Assembly: GCF_007997015.1 (NCBI RefSeq)
Contig: NZ_VOSM01000005.1
Coordinates: forward strand, 124,001-188,000
DNA length: 64,000 nt
Reading direction: 5' to 3'
Source: Lujinxingia vulgaris
Lineage (GTDB): Bacteria; Myxococcota_A; Bradymonadia; Bradymonadales; Bradymonadaceae
Shown one piece after another: positions 26,302-36,897 of the stretch. Under the pieces are notes generated by a model, which was not told where the DNA came from, searched no databases, and worked only from the letters and a program-made list of their open reading frames with translations. Within the stretch, counting starts at the first letter, position 1; every line of letters begins with the position of its first letter. A program made the position numbers and the translations under genes.

Positions 26302-27300
26302 ATGATTCCCCTCTCTGTCCTCGATCTGGCGACCGTAAGCTCCGAGATCACCCCCTCCCAGGCTCTGGCCCAGTCGGTCGAACTCATCCAACTCGCCGAA
26401 TCCCTCGGCTACAAACGCCACTGGGTCGCCGAACACCACGGCATGCAGGGGGTGGCAAGCTCCGCCCCCGAGATCCTCATCGCGCACCTGGCGGCGCATA
26501 CCTCCACCATCCGCGTGGGCTCGGGCGGCATCATGCTCCCCAACCACGTGCCCCTGCAGGTCGCCGAGCGTTTCCACACCCTGGAGGCCCTGCACCCGGA
26601 TCGCATCGACTTAGGCATCGGCCGCGCGCCGGGCACCGACCAGGCCACCCTGCGCGCGCTGCGCGCCTTTGATGCCAACCAGTTTCCCTCCCAACTTCAG
26701 GAGCTGCGCGGCATGTCCGCCGGCGATCTTCCCGAGGAGCACCCCTTCGCGCGCATCAAGGTGATGCCCGACGATGTGCAGCTTCCGCCCATCTGGCTTC
26801 TGGGCTCCAGCGGCGCCAGCGCGAAGATGGCCGGCCAGCTCGGCGTGGGTTATGCCTTTGCCAGCCACTTCAGCCCCACCGATCCGCTGCCCGCGCTCAA
26901 CGCCTACCGCGACAACTTCACCCCCTCAGCGCAATTTCCTGAGCCGCACGTGCTCGTCGCCGCCGCGGCCATCGTCGCCGACACCGACGAAGAAGCCCAA
27001 CGTCTGGCAACCTCCTGGGATCTGGCGATGGTGCGACTTCGCCGCGGTCAGCCCGGCCCCTTCCCCACCCCCGAGGAGGCCGTCGCCTACCCCTACACCC
27101 CCATGGACCGCCGCCTCATTGAGGGACACCGCCAGCTGCAGTTCATCGGCACCGCCGAGCGCGTCAGCGGCGAACTTCGCGCCTTTGCCGAAAAGACCGG
27201 CGCCAGCGAGCTGATGATCGCCACGTTTACCGCCTCCCACGCCTCCCGCGCCCGCTCCCTGCAACTGCTGGCCGAGGCCTGGCCCCTGAGCTCGCGCTGA
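26302..27300 (+). CDS. LLM class flavin-dependent oxidoreductase (luciferase-like)
   Basis: 332 residues. It begins IPLSVLDLATVSSEITPSQALAQSVELIQLAESLGYKRHWVAEHHG, the YxRxWVAEHH pattern of the MsnO8/YhbW group of bacterial luciferase-like monooxygenases. The glycine-rich stretch GSGGIMLPNHVPLQVAERFHTLEALHPDRIDLGIGRAPG follows. Uses reduced FMN, probably with oxygen; substrate unknown. The ATG is chosen because homology starts there and AAGGA lies seven bases upstream, although the frame stays open back to 26155. Confidence 0.93.
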   Translation: MIPLSVLDLATVSSEITPSQALAQSVELIQLAESLGYKRHWVAEHHGMQGVASSAPEILIAHLAAHTSTIRVGSGGIMLPNHVPLQVAERFHTLEALHPDRIDLGIGRAPGTDQATLRALRAFDANQFPSQLQELRGMSAGDLPEEHPFARIKVMPDDVQLPPIWLLGSSGASAKMAGQLGVGYAFASHFSPTDPLPALNAYRDNFTPSAQFPEPHVLVAAAAIVADTDEEAQRLATSWDLAMVRLRRGQPGPFPTPEEAVAYPYTPMDRRLIEGHRQLQFIGTAERVSGELRAFAEKTGASELMIATFTASHASRARSLQLLAEAWPLSSR

Positions 27301-27437
27301 GTCGAAACCACACGTCGGCGTCGACATTGAACTTCGGGTGGTCCTCCCCGATACTCGGAGCATCTTTAATAAAACGATGATGTCGGTCCGCGCGGCTCCT
27401 GCGTCGGTCGACCCCGCTAAAAATGATTGGAGGACCG

Positions 27438-28283
27438 ATGCCGCGCCCGACCTCGCACCGCACGCTCATCACGCCGCTCGCGCTATGCGCCCTGCTCCTC
27501 GCCATGGCCTGCAGCGACGATGACGGACCACGCCGCGGTATCCCGACCGGCGATGACGTGGGCAGCATCTTCGACAGCGGCAACGACGCCGGCGACGCCA
27601 ACGGTGTTGAAGACGCCGAAGATCCCGCAGATGCCTCCGACACCGAAGATCCCACCGACGCCACCGACACCGAAGACGCCGAAGACCCCGCAGATACTGG
27701 CGATGTGGCCGATCCAGATGACGCCGACGATCCGGCAGATGTCGAGGATGTCGGCGACGACGTCGAAGATAGCGACGATGTCGACGACGCCGGCGATCCC
27801 GACCACCCCGCCTGGACCACCGCCGAGGCTTTTGAGCTCTACGAGCTCATCATGGCCTACCGCGCCGAAAACGGGCTCCCCGAGCTTCCCCTCTCCCCCT
27901 CCCTGAGCGCGGTGGCCGCCGCCCACGTCGACGACCTCAACGCCCACCCCGAGACCACCGATGGCGAGTGTAACCTGCACTCCTGGTCGGACCAGGGCAG
28001 CTGGACGGCCTGCTGCTACACCCCCGATCACGCCGAGGCCAGCTGCATGTGGGACAAACCCCGCGAGCTCAGCGACTACCCGGGCGACGGCTACGAGATC
28101 TCGGCGATGTCCACCTTCATGGCCCCCGACAATGCCCTGCGCCTGTGGCAGAACTCCCCGGGCCACAACGCCGTGATCCTCAACGAGGGCAGCTGGTCGA
28201 CCCCCTGGGGCGCCATCGGCGTAGGCATCGCCGGCCAATACGCCCATGTCTGGTTCGGACGCGAGGCCGACCCGGCCCTCTGA
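27438..28283 (+). CDS. CAP-domain (SCP/PR-1-like) lipoprotein
   Basis: 281 residues. The signal peptide ends LAMACSDDD (lipobox Cys about 25). A linker of ~75 residues is almost entirely Asp, Glu, Ala and Thr ([20 protein letters not shown]). The CAP domain runs from about 135: [55 protein letters not shown]. It keeps the His residues of the CAP cavity. Extra Cys residues ([12 protein letters not shown]) may form disulfides. Surface-anchored; the family includes proteases, lipid binders and toxins, so no activity is assigned. GGAGG precedes the ATG. Confidence 0.88.
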   Translation: MPRPTSHRTLITPLALCALLLAMACSDDDGPRRGIPTGDDVGSIFDSGNDAGDANGVEDAEDPADASDTEDPTDATDTEDAEDPADTGDVADPDDADDPADVEDVGDDVEDSDDVDDAGDPDHPAWTTAEAFELYELIMAYRAENGLPELPLSPSLSAVAAAHVDDLNAHPETTDGECNLHSWSDQGSWTACCYTPDHAEASCMWDKPRELSDYPGDGYEISAMSTFMAPDNALRLWQNSPGHNAVILNEGSWSTPWGAIGVGIAGQYAHVWFGREADPAL

Positions 28284-28374
28284 GCCTTTCCCACACCCAA
28301 CTCGACCTCAAACTCCGGCTTTTTTTGAGCGCACGCGGGCACAAGTGGGCGCCCCGGCGCGTTATGCCCGGTGA

Positions 28375-30759
<2,385 letters not shown>

Positions 30760-30839
30760 GTCTCAACGCCAGAAGAACGACACACGCAAACGCCTGATTT
30801 ATAAGGCATTTTAGCCACATAAAGGCATTTTCAAGCAGC

Positions 30840-30869
30840 GAGGGCGCGGTCCGAGAGGGCCGCGCCCTC
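30840..30869. terminator. strong GC hairpin between icd and the carotenoid genes
   Basis: Perfect 10-bp stem GAGGGCGCGG / CCGCGCCCTC with a 10-base loop, about 80 bases after the icd stop. No T run follows on either strand, so termination is possible but not certain. Just upstream, AAGGCATTTT occurs twice about 19 bases apart. The rest of the 279-bp gap holds no gene. Confidence 0.55.
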
Positions 30870-31038
30870 CTGCGTGTGGTAGGGTGTCTGCGAAGATTTC
30901 AACCTCGCCACGCCCCTCACCCGAAAGGATTGCCTCAGGAGAGCTTGACCCCTGAAGATCCGTTTCGATGCTTCGTTTCTGTCCGGACGTTCAGTCCGGG
31001 ACGTCGCCACGTTTGAACGGCTGTACCGGAGCATCCTC

Positions 31039-32337
31039 GTGACCCTGACCTTTCCCATTGTTATTGTCGGCGCCGGCCCGGCGGGCCTGTGGCTGGCCGC
31101 CCATCTGGCGCGCCGCGGCGTGGAGCTCGCCATCGTCGACGCTCAGCTCGACATGCCCTGGCCCAACACCTACGGGGTGTGGCGCGATGAGCTCGAGGGC
31201 CTGGAGATCGAGGTGCCCACCCTTGCCACCTTCGATCAGGCCTGCGTGTGGCTGCACCCCACACGACCCACCCCCCTCGATCGGGCCTATGTGCGCGTCG
31301 ACCCCGAGGCCTTTCGCGAGCGCCTGCGCGACGAGCTCCGCACCCACGGTGCGACCCTCATCAGCGAGTCTGCGGGCGCGGTGTCGCAGGAGGTCGCCGG
31401 CGCCCCACTTCGCCTGAACTTAGAGGGAGGCCGCACCCTCGAAGCACGAGCGATCATGGATGCGACCGGCCGCGGGTTTTTAAGGCATCGCGCCGGCGCG
31501 GCGGTCGGTGCAGATCCCACCCCACCCGAAGCGCCGGGGGTGCAGAGCGCGCTGGGGTGGCTGGCTCGCTTTGAGCGCGACCCGCTGGAGGGCCACCCCT
31601 TCGTCATGATGGACTTTCGGCCTCCACCCACCTCCGGGGCCGATCAGACGCCGACCTTTCTCTACGGCATGCACCTGGGCGAGGATCTCTACTTCGTCGA
31701 AGAGACCGCCCTCGTTACCCGCGAGCCCCTCCCCTTCGACGCGCTCGAAACTCGCCTCCGCGCCCGTCTCAACGAGCGCGGCGCCCTTCCCACCGAGATC
31801 CTGGAGGTCGAACACTGCCTGATCCCGATGGGCGGCGAGTTGCCCGGGCTTGAGGAGGGCGCCCCGCCGATCGTGGCGTTTGGCGCGGCGGCCGGTTTTG
31901 TGCATCCGGCCACGGGCTACTCCCTGGCGCATAGCCTGCGCACAGGCGCGCCCCTGGCCGACCTTTTGACCGAAGCGCTCAAGCGCGAGTTACCCCCCGA
32001 GGACATCGCCCGCAGCGCCCTGGGCCTGATGTGGCCGCCGCCCGCACGTCGCGCTCGCGCCCTCTATGAGCTCGGTCAGGAAGCCGTGCTGGAGATGAAC
32101 ACCACGCGCCTCACCGCCTTCTTCGACACCTTCTTTTCTCTGCCCGACGCCGACTGGCAGGGCTATATGGCCGCCACGCTCCCCCCCTCCCGGCTCGCTG
32201 CGGTGATGTGGCGCGTCTTCGGCCAGGCCACCAACCCGCTGCGCCTGCACCTGGCGCGCCACGCCCTGCGCGTCGCCCCGAAGACCCTCCAGACCATGTT
32301 CAATTCTTCTTCAAAACCGGGAGGTTCCACGCCATGA
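31039..32337 (+). CDS. crtY: lycopene beta-cyclase, CrtL/CrtY-type
   Basis: 432 residues. FAD-binding GxGxxG (VIVGAGPAGLWLA) at about 8-20, the cyclase motif NTYGVWRDE at 43-51, and the C-terminal AAAGFVHPATGYSLAHSLRTG typical of CrtL-type cyclases. It makes beta-ionone rings from lycopene or neurosporene ends, at the membrane. The start is GTG with GGAG eight bases upstream. Its stop overlaps the crtW start (ATGA), so the two are translationally coupled. With crtC and crtD next door, one-ended (monocyclic) cyclisation is likely, an inference from context. Confidence 0.9.
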   Translation: MTLTFPIVIVGAGPAGLWLAAHLARRGVELAIVDAQLDMPWPNTYGVWRDELEGLEIEVPTLATFDQACVWLHPTRPTPLDRAYVRVDPEAFRERLRDELRTHGATLISESAGAVSQEVAGAPLRLNLEGGRTLEARAIMDATGRGFLRHRAGAAVGADPTPPEAPGVQSALGWLARFERDPLEGHPFVMMDFRPPPTSGADQTPTFLYGMHLGEDLYFVEETALVTREPLPFDALETRLRARLNERGALPTEILEVEHCLIPMGGELPGLEEGAPPIVAFGAAAGFVHPATGYSLAHSLRTGAPLADLLTEALKRELPPEDIARSALGLMWPPPARRARALYELGQEAVLEMNTTRLTAFFDTFFSLPDADWQGYMAATLPPSRLAAVMWRVFGQATNPLRLHLARHALRVAPKTLQTMFNSSSKPGGSTP

Positions 32338-33104
32338 CCTCCCTCACACGCCCCGCACATCACACCACCCGCGGACTTCTGAGCGCAGCGATCATCCTTA
32401 TGCTCTGGTCCCTCACACTCACTGCCGCCCTCAACTTTCCGCTGGCGCTGACCCCGGTCAGTGTTGTCGTCGGGATGTTGCTTGTCGCCCTGCAGACCTT
32501 CCTGTACACGGGCCTCTTCATCACCGCTCACGATGCGATGCACCGCACCGTCGCGCCGCGCTACCCTCGACTCAATCACGCGATCGGCCGGCTGGCGGTC
32601 CTGCTCTACGCGCTCTTCTCCTACAGCAAACTCTTGAAGAGCCATCATCAGCACCACGCCCACCCGGCCTCCGGCGACGATCCGGATTTTCATGACGGCG
32701 AACACCCCGATCCCCTGCGCTGGTACCTGCATTTCTTAAAAGGCTACGTCAGCGTCGGGCAGATCGTGGGCATGGCGATCGTCTTCAACATCCTGCACCA
32801 CCTCGTCGGCGTCGCGCTCCCCAACCTCTTGCTCTTCTGGGTGCTGCCCTCACTCTTAAGCACCCTGCAGCTCTTCTACTTCGGCACCTACCTGCCGCAC
32901 CGCGCTCCGTCCGAAGGTTACGCCGACCAACATCGCGCAAGCTCCAACGACTTCGCCCCCTGGCTCTCCTTTCTGACGTGTTACCACTTTGGCTACCACT
33001 GGGAGCATCACGAGCGCCCCGACATCCCCTGGTGGGACCTGCCGCGCATGCGTCGGCATCAGCTGAATCAAAAAAGTCATTCAAAACCTGTTCAAATGAC
33101 TTGA
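32334..33104 (+). CDS. crtW: beta-carotene ketolase, CrtW-type
   Basis: 256 residues, four hydrophobic segments and the His clusters of membrane di-iron enzymes: HDAMH at 66-70, SHHQHHAHP at about 103-111, and CYHFGYHWEHHERPDIPWWDLP near the C-terminus, together with FGTYLPHR. These match CrtW 4-ketolases rather than CrtZ hydroxylases. It oxidises C4 of a beta-ionone ring to a ketone. It overlaps crtY by four bases, with GGAGG upstream. A 9-bp inverted repeat overlaps its last codons. Confidence 0.9.
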   Translation: MTSLTRPAHHTTRGLLSAAIILMLWSLTLTAALNFPLALTPVSVVVGMLLVALQTFLYTGLFITAHDAMHRTVAPRYPRLNHAIGRLAVLLYALFSYSKLLKSHHQHHAHPASGDDPDFHDGEHPDPLRWYLHFLKGYVSVGQIVGMAIVFNILHHLVGVALPNLLLFWVLPSLLSTLQLFYFGTYLPHRAPSEGYADQHRASSNDFAPWLSFLTCYHFGYHWEHHERPDIPWWDLPRMRRHQLNQKSHSKPVQMT

Positions 33105-33109
33105 ACAGG
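33087..33109. promoter_or_regulatory. inverted repeat upstream of crtI, candidate operator
   Basis: CCTGTTCAA-ATGAC-TTGAACAGG is a perfect 9-bp inverted repeat with a 5-base spacer. It covers the end of crtW and lies 119 bases before the crtI start, in the only real gap (123 bp) inside the carotenoid locus. No T run. This is a plausible binding site for a light- or stress-responsive regulator controlling crtIBCD. Confidence 0.5.
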
Positions 33110-33227
33110 ATAATCTGGTGATCATTCTCCCTGAGTATCCGATGCGCCTGAGCGCCATCGGCATCACCAACGACGTCTTCTTCTCATCTTCGGGTCCAGC
33201 ACCGGACCCGCACCTCGGAGCATCACC

Positions 33228-34763
33228 GTGTCCAAATCCTCTCCTGTCATCGTCATCGGTTCGGGCTTCGGCGGCATCTCCGCGGCGATCCGCCTGCGCG
33301 CCATGGGCTACCCGGTCACCCTCCTGGAAGCTCGCGATCAGCCCGGCGGCCGCGCCAGCGTCTTTAAACGCGATGGCTACACCTTCGACGCCGGCCCCAC
33401 CGTCATCACCGCCCCCTACCTTTTCGACGAGCTCTTTGAGCTGGTGGGCCGCGACATCAACGACTTTGTCGAGATGATGCCCGTCGACCCCTTCTACCGC
33501 ATCACGTTTACCGACGGCTCGGAGTTCGACTACGTCGGTGACGAAGAGCGCCTCCTCTCGCAGATCGCCGAGTTCAACCTCGACGACGTCGAGGGCTACA
33601 AGCGCCTGGCCGAACACTCCAAAAAGATCTTCGACGTGGGCTACACCCAGCTCGCCGACCAGCCCTTCGACACCATCATGGACATGATGCGGGTCGTCCC
33701 TGACATGATGAAGCTCGAGAACTACCGCTCGGTCTACAGCCTGGTGGCCAAGTACATCAAAGATGACCGTCTGCGGCAGGTCTTCACCTTCCAGCCCCTG
33801 CTGGTGGGCGGAAACCCCTTCAACGTCACCTCGATCTACCTGCTCATCCACTGGCTGGAGCGTAAGTGGGGCGTGCACTTCGCAAAAGGCGGCACCACCG
33901 CGATTGTCGACGGCCTGATGCGCCTGCTTGACGAGATCGGCGTGGAGGTTCGCTTCAACACCCCGGTCGCCGAGATCGAGGTCGAGAACGGCAAGGCAAA
34001 AGCCGTGCGCACCGAGTCTGGCGAGCGCATCGCGTGTCAGTTTGTGGTCAGCAACGCCGACCCCTCAATGACCTACAAGAAGATGATCGCGCCGGAGCAC
34101 CGCAGCAAAAACTCCGACCGCCGCGTCGAGCGCGTCAAGCAGTCGATGGGCCTCTTTGTGGGCTTTTTCGGCACCGACAAAAAGTACGAAGACATCAAGC
34201 ACCACACCATCGTGCTGGGACCGCGCTACAAAGGTCTTCTCGACGATATCTTCAACAAAAAGATCCTGGCCGACGACTTCTCCCTCTACCTGCACCGCCC
34301 CACCGCCACCGATGCCTCGCTTGCGCCCGAAGGCCACGACTGCTTCTACGTGCTCAGCCCGGTGCCCAACAACGAGAGCGGCATCGACTGGGAGGAGCAG
34401 GGCCCCGAGTACATGGAGCGCATCCTCAAGAGCCTCGAAGAGCGCCACATGCCGGGACTTCGCGAGCATATCACCACCAAATTCTGGACCAGTCCGGACT
34501 ACTTCCAGCAAGAACTTCGCTCGGCCAGCGGCGCCGGTTTTGGCCCCGAGCCTCGCCTTACGCAGTCGGCCTGGTTCCGCTACCATAACCGCTCCGAAGA
34601 CGTTGAAGGACTCTACTTTGTGGGCGCCGGCGTGCACCCGGGCGCGGGCCTTCCCGGGGTGCTGACCTCCTCGAAAGTGCTCGAGAAGATCGTGCCCGCG
34701 CAGAACCCCGCCGATCACCTGCCCATCCCCTCTGCCTCCTCCCGGAGAAAGGCCTCCGCATGA
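33228..34763 (+). CDS. crtI: phytoene desaturase CrtI
   Basis: 511 residues. The Rossmann FAD motif VIVIGSGFGGISAAIRLRAMG is near the N-terminus, with ARDQPGGRASVFKRDGYTFDAGPTVITAP (about 36-65), the hallmark of CrtI-type desaturases. The C-terminal FAD contact is LYFVGAGVHPGAGLPGVLTSSKVLEK. It introduces four double bonds into phytoene to give lycopene. GTG start with GGAG upstream. It overlaps crtB by ATGA, starting a four-gene coupled run. Confidence 0.95.
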   Translation: MSKSSPVIVIGSGFGGISAAIRLRAMGYPVTLLEARDQPGGRASVFKRDGYTFDAGPTVITAPYLFDELFELVGRDINDFVEMMPVDPFYRITFTDGSEFDYVGDEERLLSQIAEFNLDDVEGYKRLAEHSKKIFDVGYTQLADQPFDTIMDMMRVVPDMMKLENYRSVYSLVAKYIKDDRLRQVFTFQPLLVGGNPFNVTSIYLLIHWLERKWGVHFAKGGTTAIVDGLMRLLDEIGVEVRFNTPVAEIEVENGKAKAVRTESGERIACQFVVSNADPSMTYKKMIAPEHRSKNSDRRVERVKQSMGLFVGFFGTDKKYEDIKHHTIVLGPRYKGLLDDIFNKKILADDFSLYLHRPTATDASLAPEGHDCFYVLSPVPNNESGIDWEEQGPEYMERILKSLEERHMPGLREHITTKFWTSPDYFQQELRSASGAGFGPEPRLTQSAWFRYHNRSEDVEGLYFVGAGVHPGAGLPGVLTSSKVLEKIVPAQNPADHLPIPSASSRRKASA

Positions 34764-35713
34764 GCGCCGCACCCCACTCCCAGCTCTCGACCTCCACCGA
34801 CCTGGTGCGCGCCCACGAGCAGATCCTGGCGGTGGGGTCGCGCTCCTTTCGCCTGGCCTCGCATTTTCTGCCGGTGGACTGCCGCGGCGACGCCGCCCAC
34901 CTCTACGCGCTCTGCCGCCTGATCGACGATACGGCCGATGAGGCCATCACGCTGCTGGCGGCCGAGCGCGGGCTGCATTACCTGCGCCAGGAGCTGCGCC
35001 GGGAGCGCCCGGCGCGCCCCCTGGTCGAGGCCTTTTTGCAGATGGCCGAGCGCCGCGACCTCGACCTGGCCTACGTCTTCGAGCTCATCGAAGGGGTCGA
35101 GAGCGATCTCGGCGAGGTCTGCTTTGAGAGCGACGCCGACCTGTTGCGTTATGCCTACCGGGTCGCCGGCACCGTCGGCGTGATGATGTGCGCGGTGCTC
35201 GACGTACGCGACCCAAACGCCATCGCCCACGCCATCGATCTGGGGGTGGGCATGCAGCTGACCAACATCTGCCGCGACGTGCTCGAGGACGCGCGCATGG
35301 GTCGCGTCTACATCCCCTCGCGTCGGCTGGAGGCTCGCGGCATCCGCCCGGAGCACCTGCTGGAGGAGCGCGTCAACACCGAGGCGCTCGCGCAGGTGGT
35401 CACCGATCTTCTCGATCTGGCCGAGCATTATTATCGCAGTGGCGAGGCGGGCATGATCTACATCCCGACCCGCTCGCGCGCGGCGATCATGGTGGCCAGC
35501 CGCGTCTACCACGCCATCGGCGAAAAGCTGCGCGCCCGCGGCGCCAACCCCATGCTCGGCCGCACGGTCGTCGCGCCGGTCGCGCGCCTGTGGTTCGCCG
35601 CCCGCGGATGCGTCGCCTGGCTGGGAACCCTGGGCGGAGCCGGCGCGAAGATGCCTTCGCATAACAACGACCTTCACCGCGAGCTGCGCGGACTTCCGGG
35701 GGTTCAACCGTGA
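34760..35713 (+). CDS. crtB: phytoene synthase CrtB
   Basis: 317 residues. First Asp-rich motif DDTAD at 56-60 and second NICRDVLEDARMGRVYIP with Asp 173 and 177, the Mg-diphosphate sites of squalene/phytoene synthases. It condenses two geranylgeranyl diphosphates to phytoene, the first committed step. Coupled to crtI before it and to crtC after it (GTGA overlap). No geranylgeranyl diphosphate synthase (crtE) lies within the window, so precursor supply is encoded elsewhere. Confidence 0.95.
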   Translation: MSAAPHSQLSTSTDLVRAHEQILAVGSRSFRLASHFLPVDCRGDAAHLYALCRLIDDTADEAITLLAAERGLHYLRQELRRERPARPLVEAFLQMAERRDLDLAYVFELIEGVESDLGEVCFESDADLLRYAYRVAGTVGVMMCAVLDVRDPNAIAHAIDLGVGMQLTNICRDVLEDARMGRVYIPSRRLEARGIRPEHLLEERVNTEALAQVVTDLLDLAEHYYRSGEAGMIYIPTRSRAAIMVASRVYHAIGEKLRARGANPMLGRTVVAPVARLWFAARGCVAWLGTLGGAGAKMPSHNNDLHRELRGLPGVQP

Positions 35714-36897
35714 GCAACCTCCTGCACCTCTCCCCGGCCGGAAGCGGCGTTCATCCCGATCTTCTCAAAAGCGCCGGCGGTTTCGCCTGGTGGTACCTCG
35801 ATCTCATCGACGAAAAAGGCGACGGGCTGGTGTGCATCTGGAGCTTCGGGCTGCCCTTTCTGCCCGGCTACGCCAGCGCATCGCGCCGCGGCCAGCCTCA
35901 GCTCCCCAAAAACCGCCCCAGCCTCAACCTGGCGAGCTTTAAGGGCGGCAAGCTCGACTTCTACGTCCTCCAGGAGTTTTCGCCAGAAGAGGTCTTCTGG
36001 GACGCCGGCCAGGAGGGCGACCGCTGGACCTTCGGGCTGAGCGCGCTCGAGAGTATCCAGCGCGGCGAGGAGCGCCGGGTTACACTCGACCTGCACCTGC
36101 GCATGCCCGATGGGCAGATCGCCACCGCCCTCATTGAGGCGCAGGGACGCGCGGTGAGCCACTCCGGCCAGAAGCCCGACCCGGCCCACCGCCTCCTCGA
36201 CCCGCTCCCCGACCACGACTGGACGCCGCTGCTCTGCAACGCCCGCGCCCGCGCCACCCTGAGCGCCCACGGTCAAACATCGACCTTTGAGGGCCGCGTC
36301 TACCACGACCGCAACGGCGGCCAGCGTCCGATGCATGAGCTGGGCATCGACGTGTGGACCTGGGGCCGGCTGGCCTTCCCTTCCCGCGAGCTGATCTACT
36401 ACGTGCTGCACCCCACCGATGCCTCCGAACCTCCACAAACCCTGGTGCTGGAGATCGACGGCAATGGCGAGGCCCGCATGATTCCTGATCTTCAGCTGCG
36501 CGAGCGCCGCCCCTCTAAAAACCTCGGCGGGCTGCGCTGGTGGCCCGAACAGGTGCTCGAGCGCGACGGCCGGGCCATCATCACCATCGACAACCGCCAG
36601 CGCATCGACAGCGGGCCCTTTTACCTTCGCTCCGCCGCCAGCGCCCTGGATCTGGAGCATGGCGAAACGGCGCGCGGCATCAGCGAGGTCTGCGACCCGG
36701 CGCGCATCGATCTCGACGTGCATCGCCCCCTGGTGCGCATGCGCGTAATGCAGAATGCTCGCCAGAACTCGATGTGGCTTCCCCTCTTCACCGGCCCCAA
36801 AAAAGGACGCGTCAGCCGCCTGGTGACGAGTTTTCTGCCCGGCGCAGGCGTCACTCAGCCCGAGCAAACCGCACCGCGCACGAAGGAGCAACGATGA
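35710..36897 (+). CDS. crtC: carotenoid 1,2-hydratase CrtC
   Basis: 395 residues. It begins with GGFAWWYLDLIDEKGDGLVCIWSFGLPFLPGY (about 24-55), the conserved opening of CrtC hydroxyneurosporene synthases, and contains YHDRNGGQRP and WTWGRLAFPSRELIYYVL. CrtC adds water to the 1,2 double bond of an acyclic carotenoid end. The start is GTG overlapping the crtB stop, and the stop overlaps the crtD ATG. Its presence beside a cyclase implies that one end of the product stays acyclic. Confidence 0.88.
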   Translation: MSNLLHLSPAGSGVHPDLLKSAGGFAWWYLDLIDEKGDGLVCIWSFGLPFLPGYASASRRGQPQLPKNRPSLNLASFKGGKLDFYVLQEFSPEEVFWDAGQEGDRWTFGLSALESIQRGEERRVTLDLHLRMPDGQIATALIEAQGRAVSHSGQKPDPAHRLLDPLPDHDWTPLLCNARARATLSAHGQTSTFEGRVYHDRNGGQRPMHELGIDVWTWGRLAFPSRELIYYVLHPTDASEPPQTLVLEIDGNGEARMIPDLQLRERRPSKNLGGLRWWPEQVLERDGRAIITIDNRQRIDSGPFYLRSAASALDLEHGETARGISEVCDPARIDLDVHRPLVRMRVMQNARQNSMWLPLFTGPKKGRVSRLVTSFLPGAGVTQPEQTAPRTKEQR

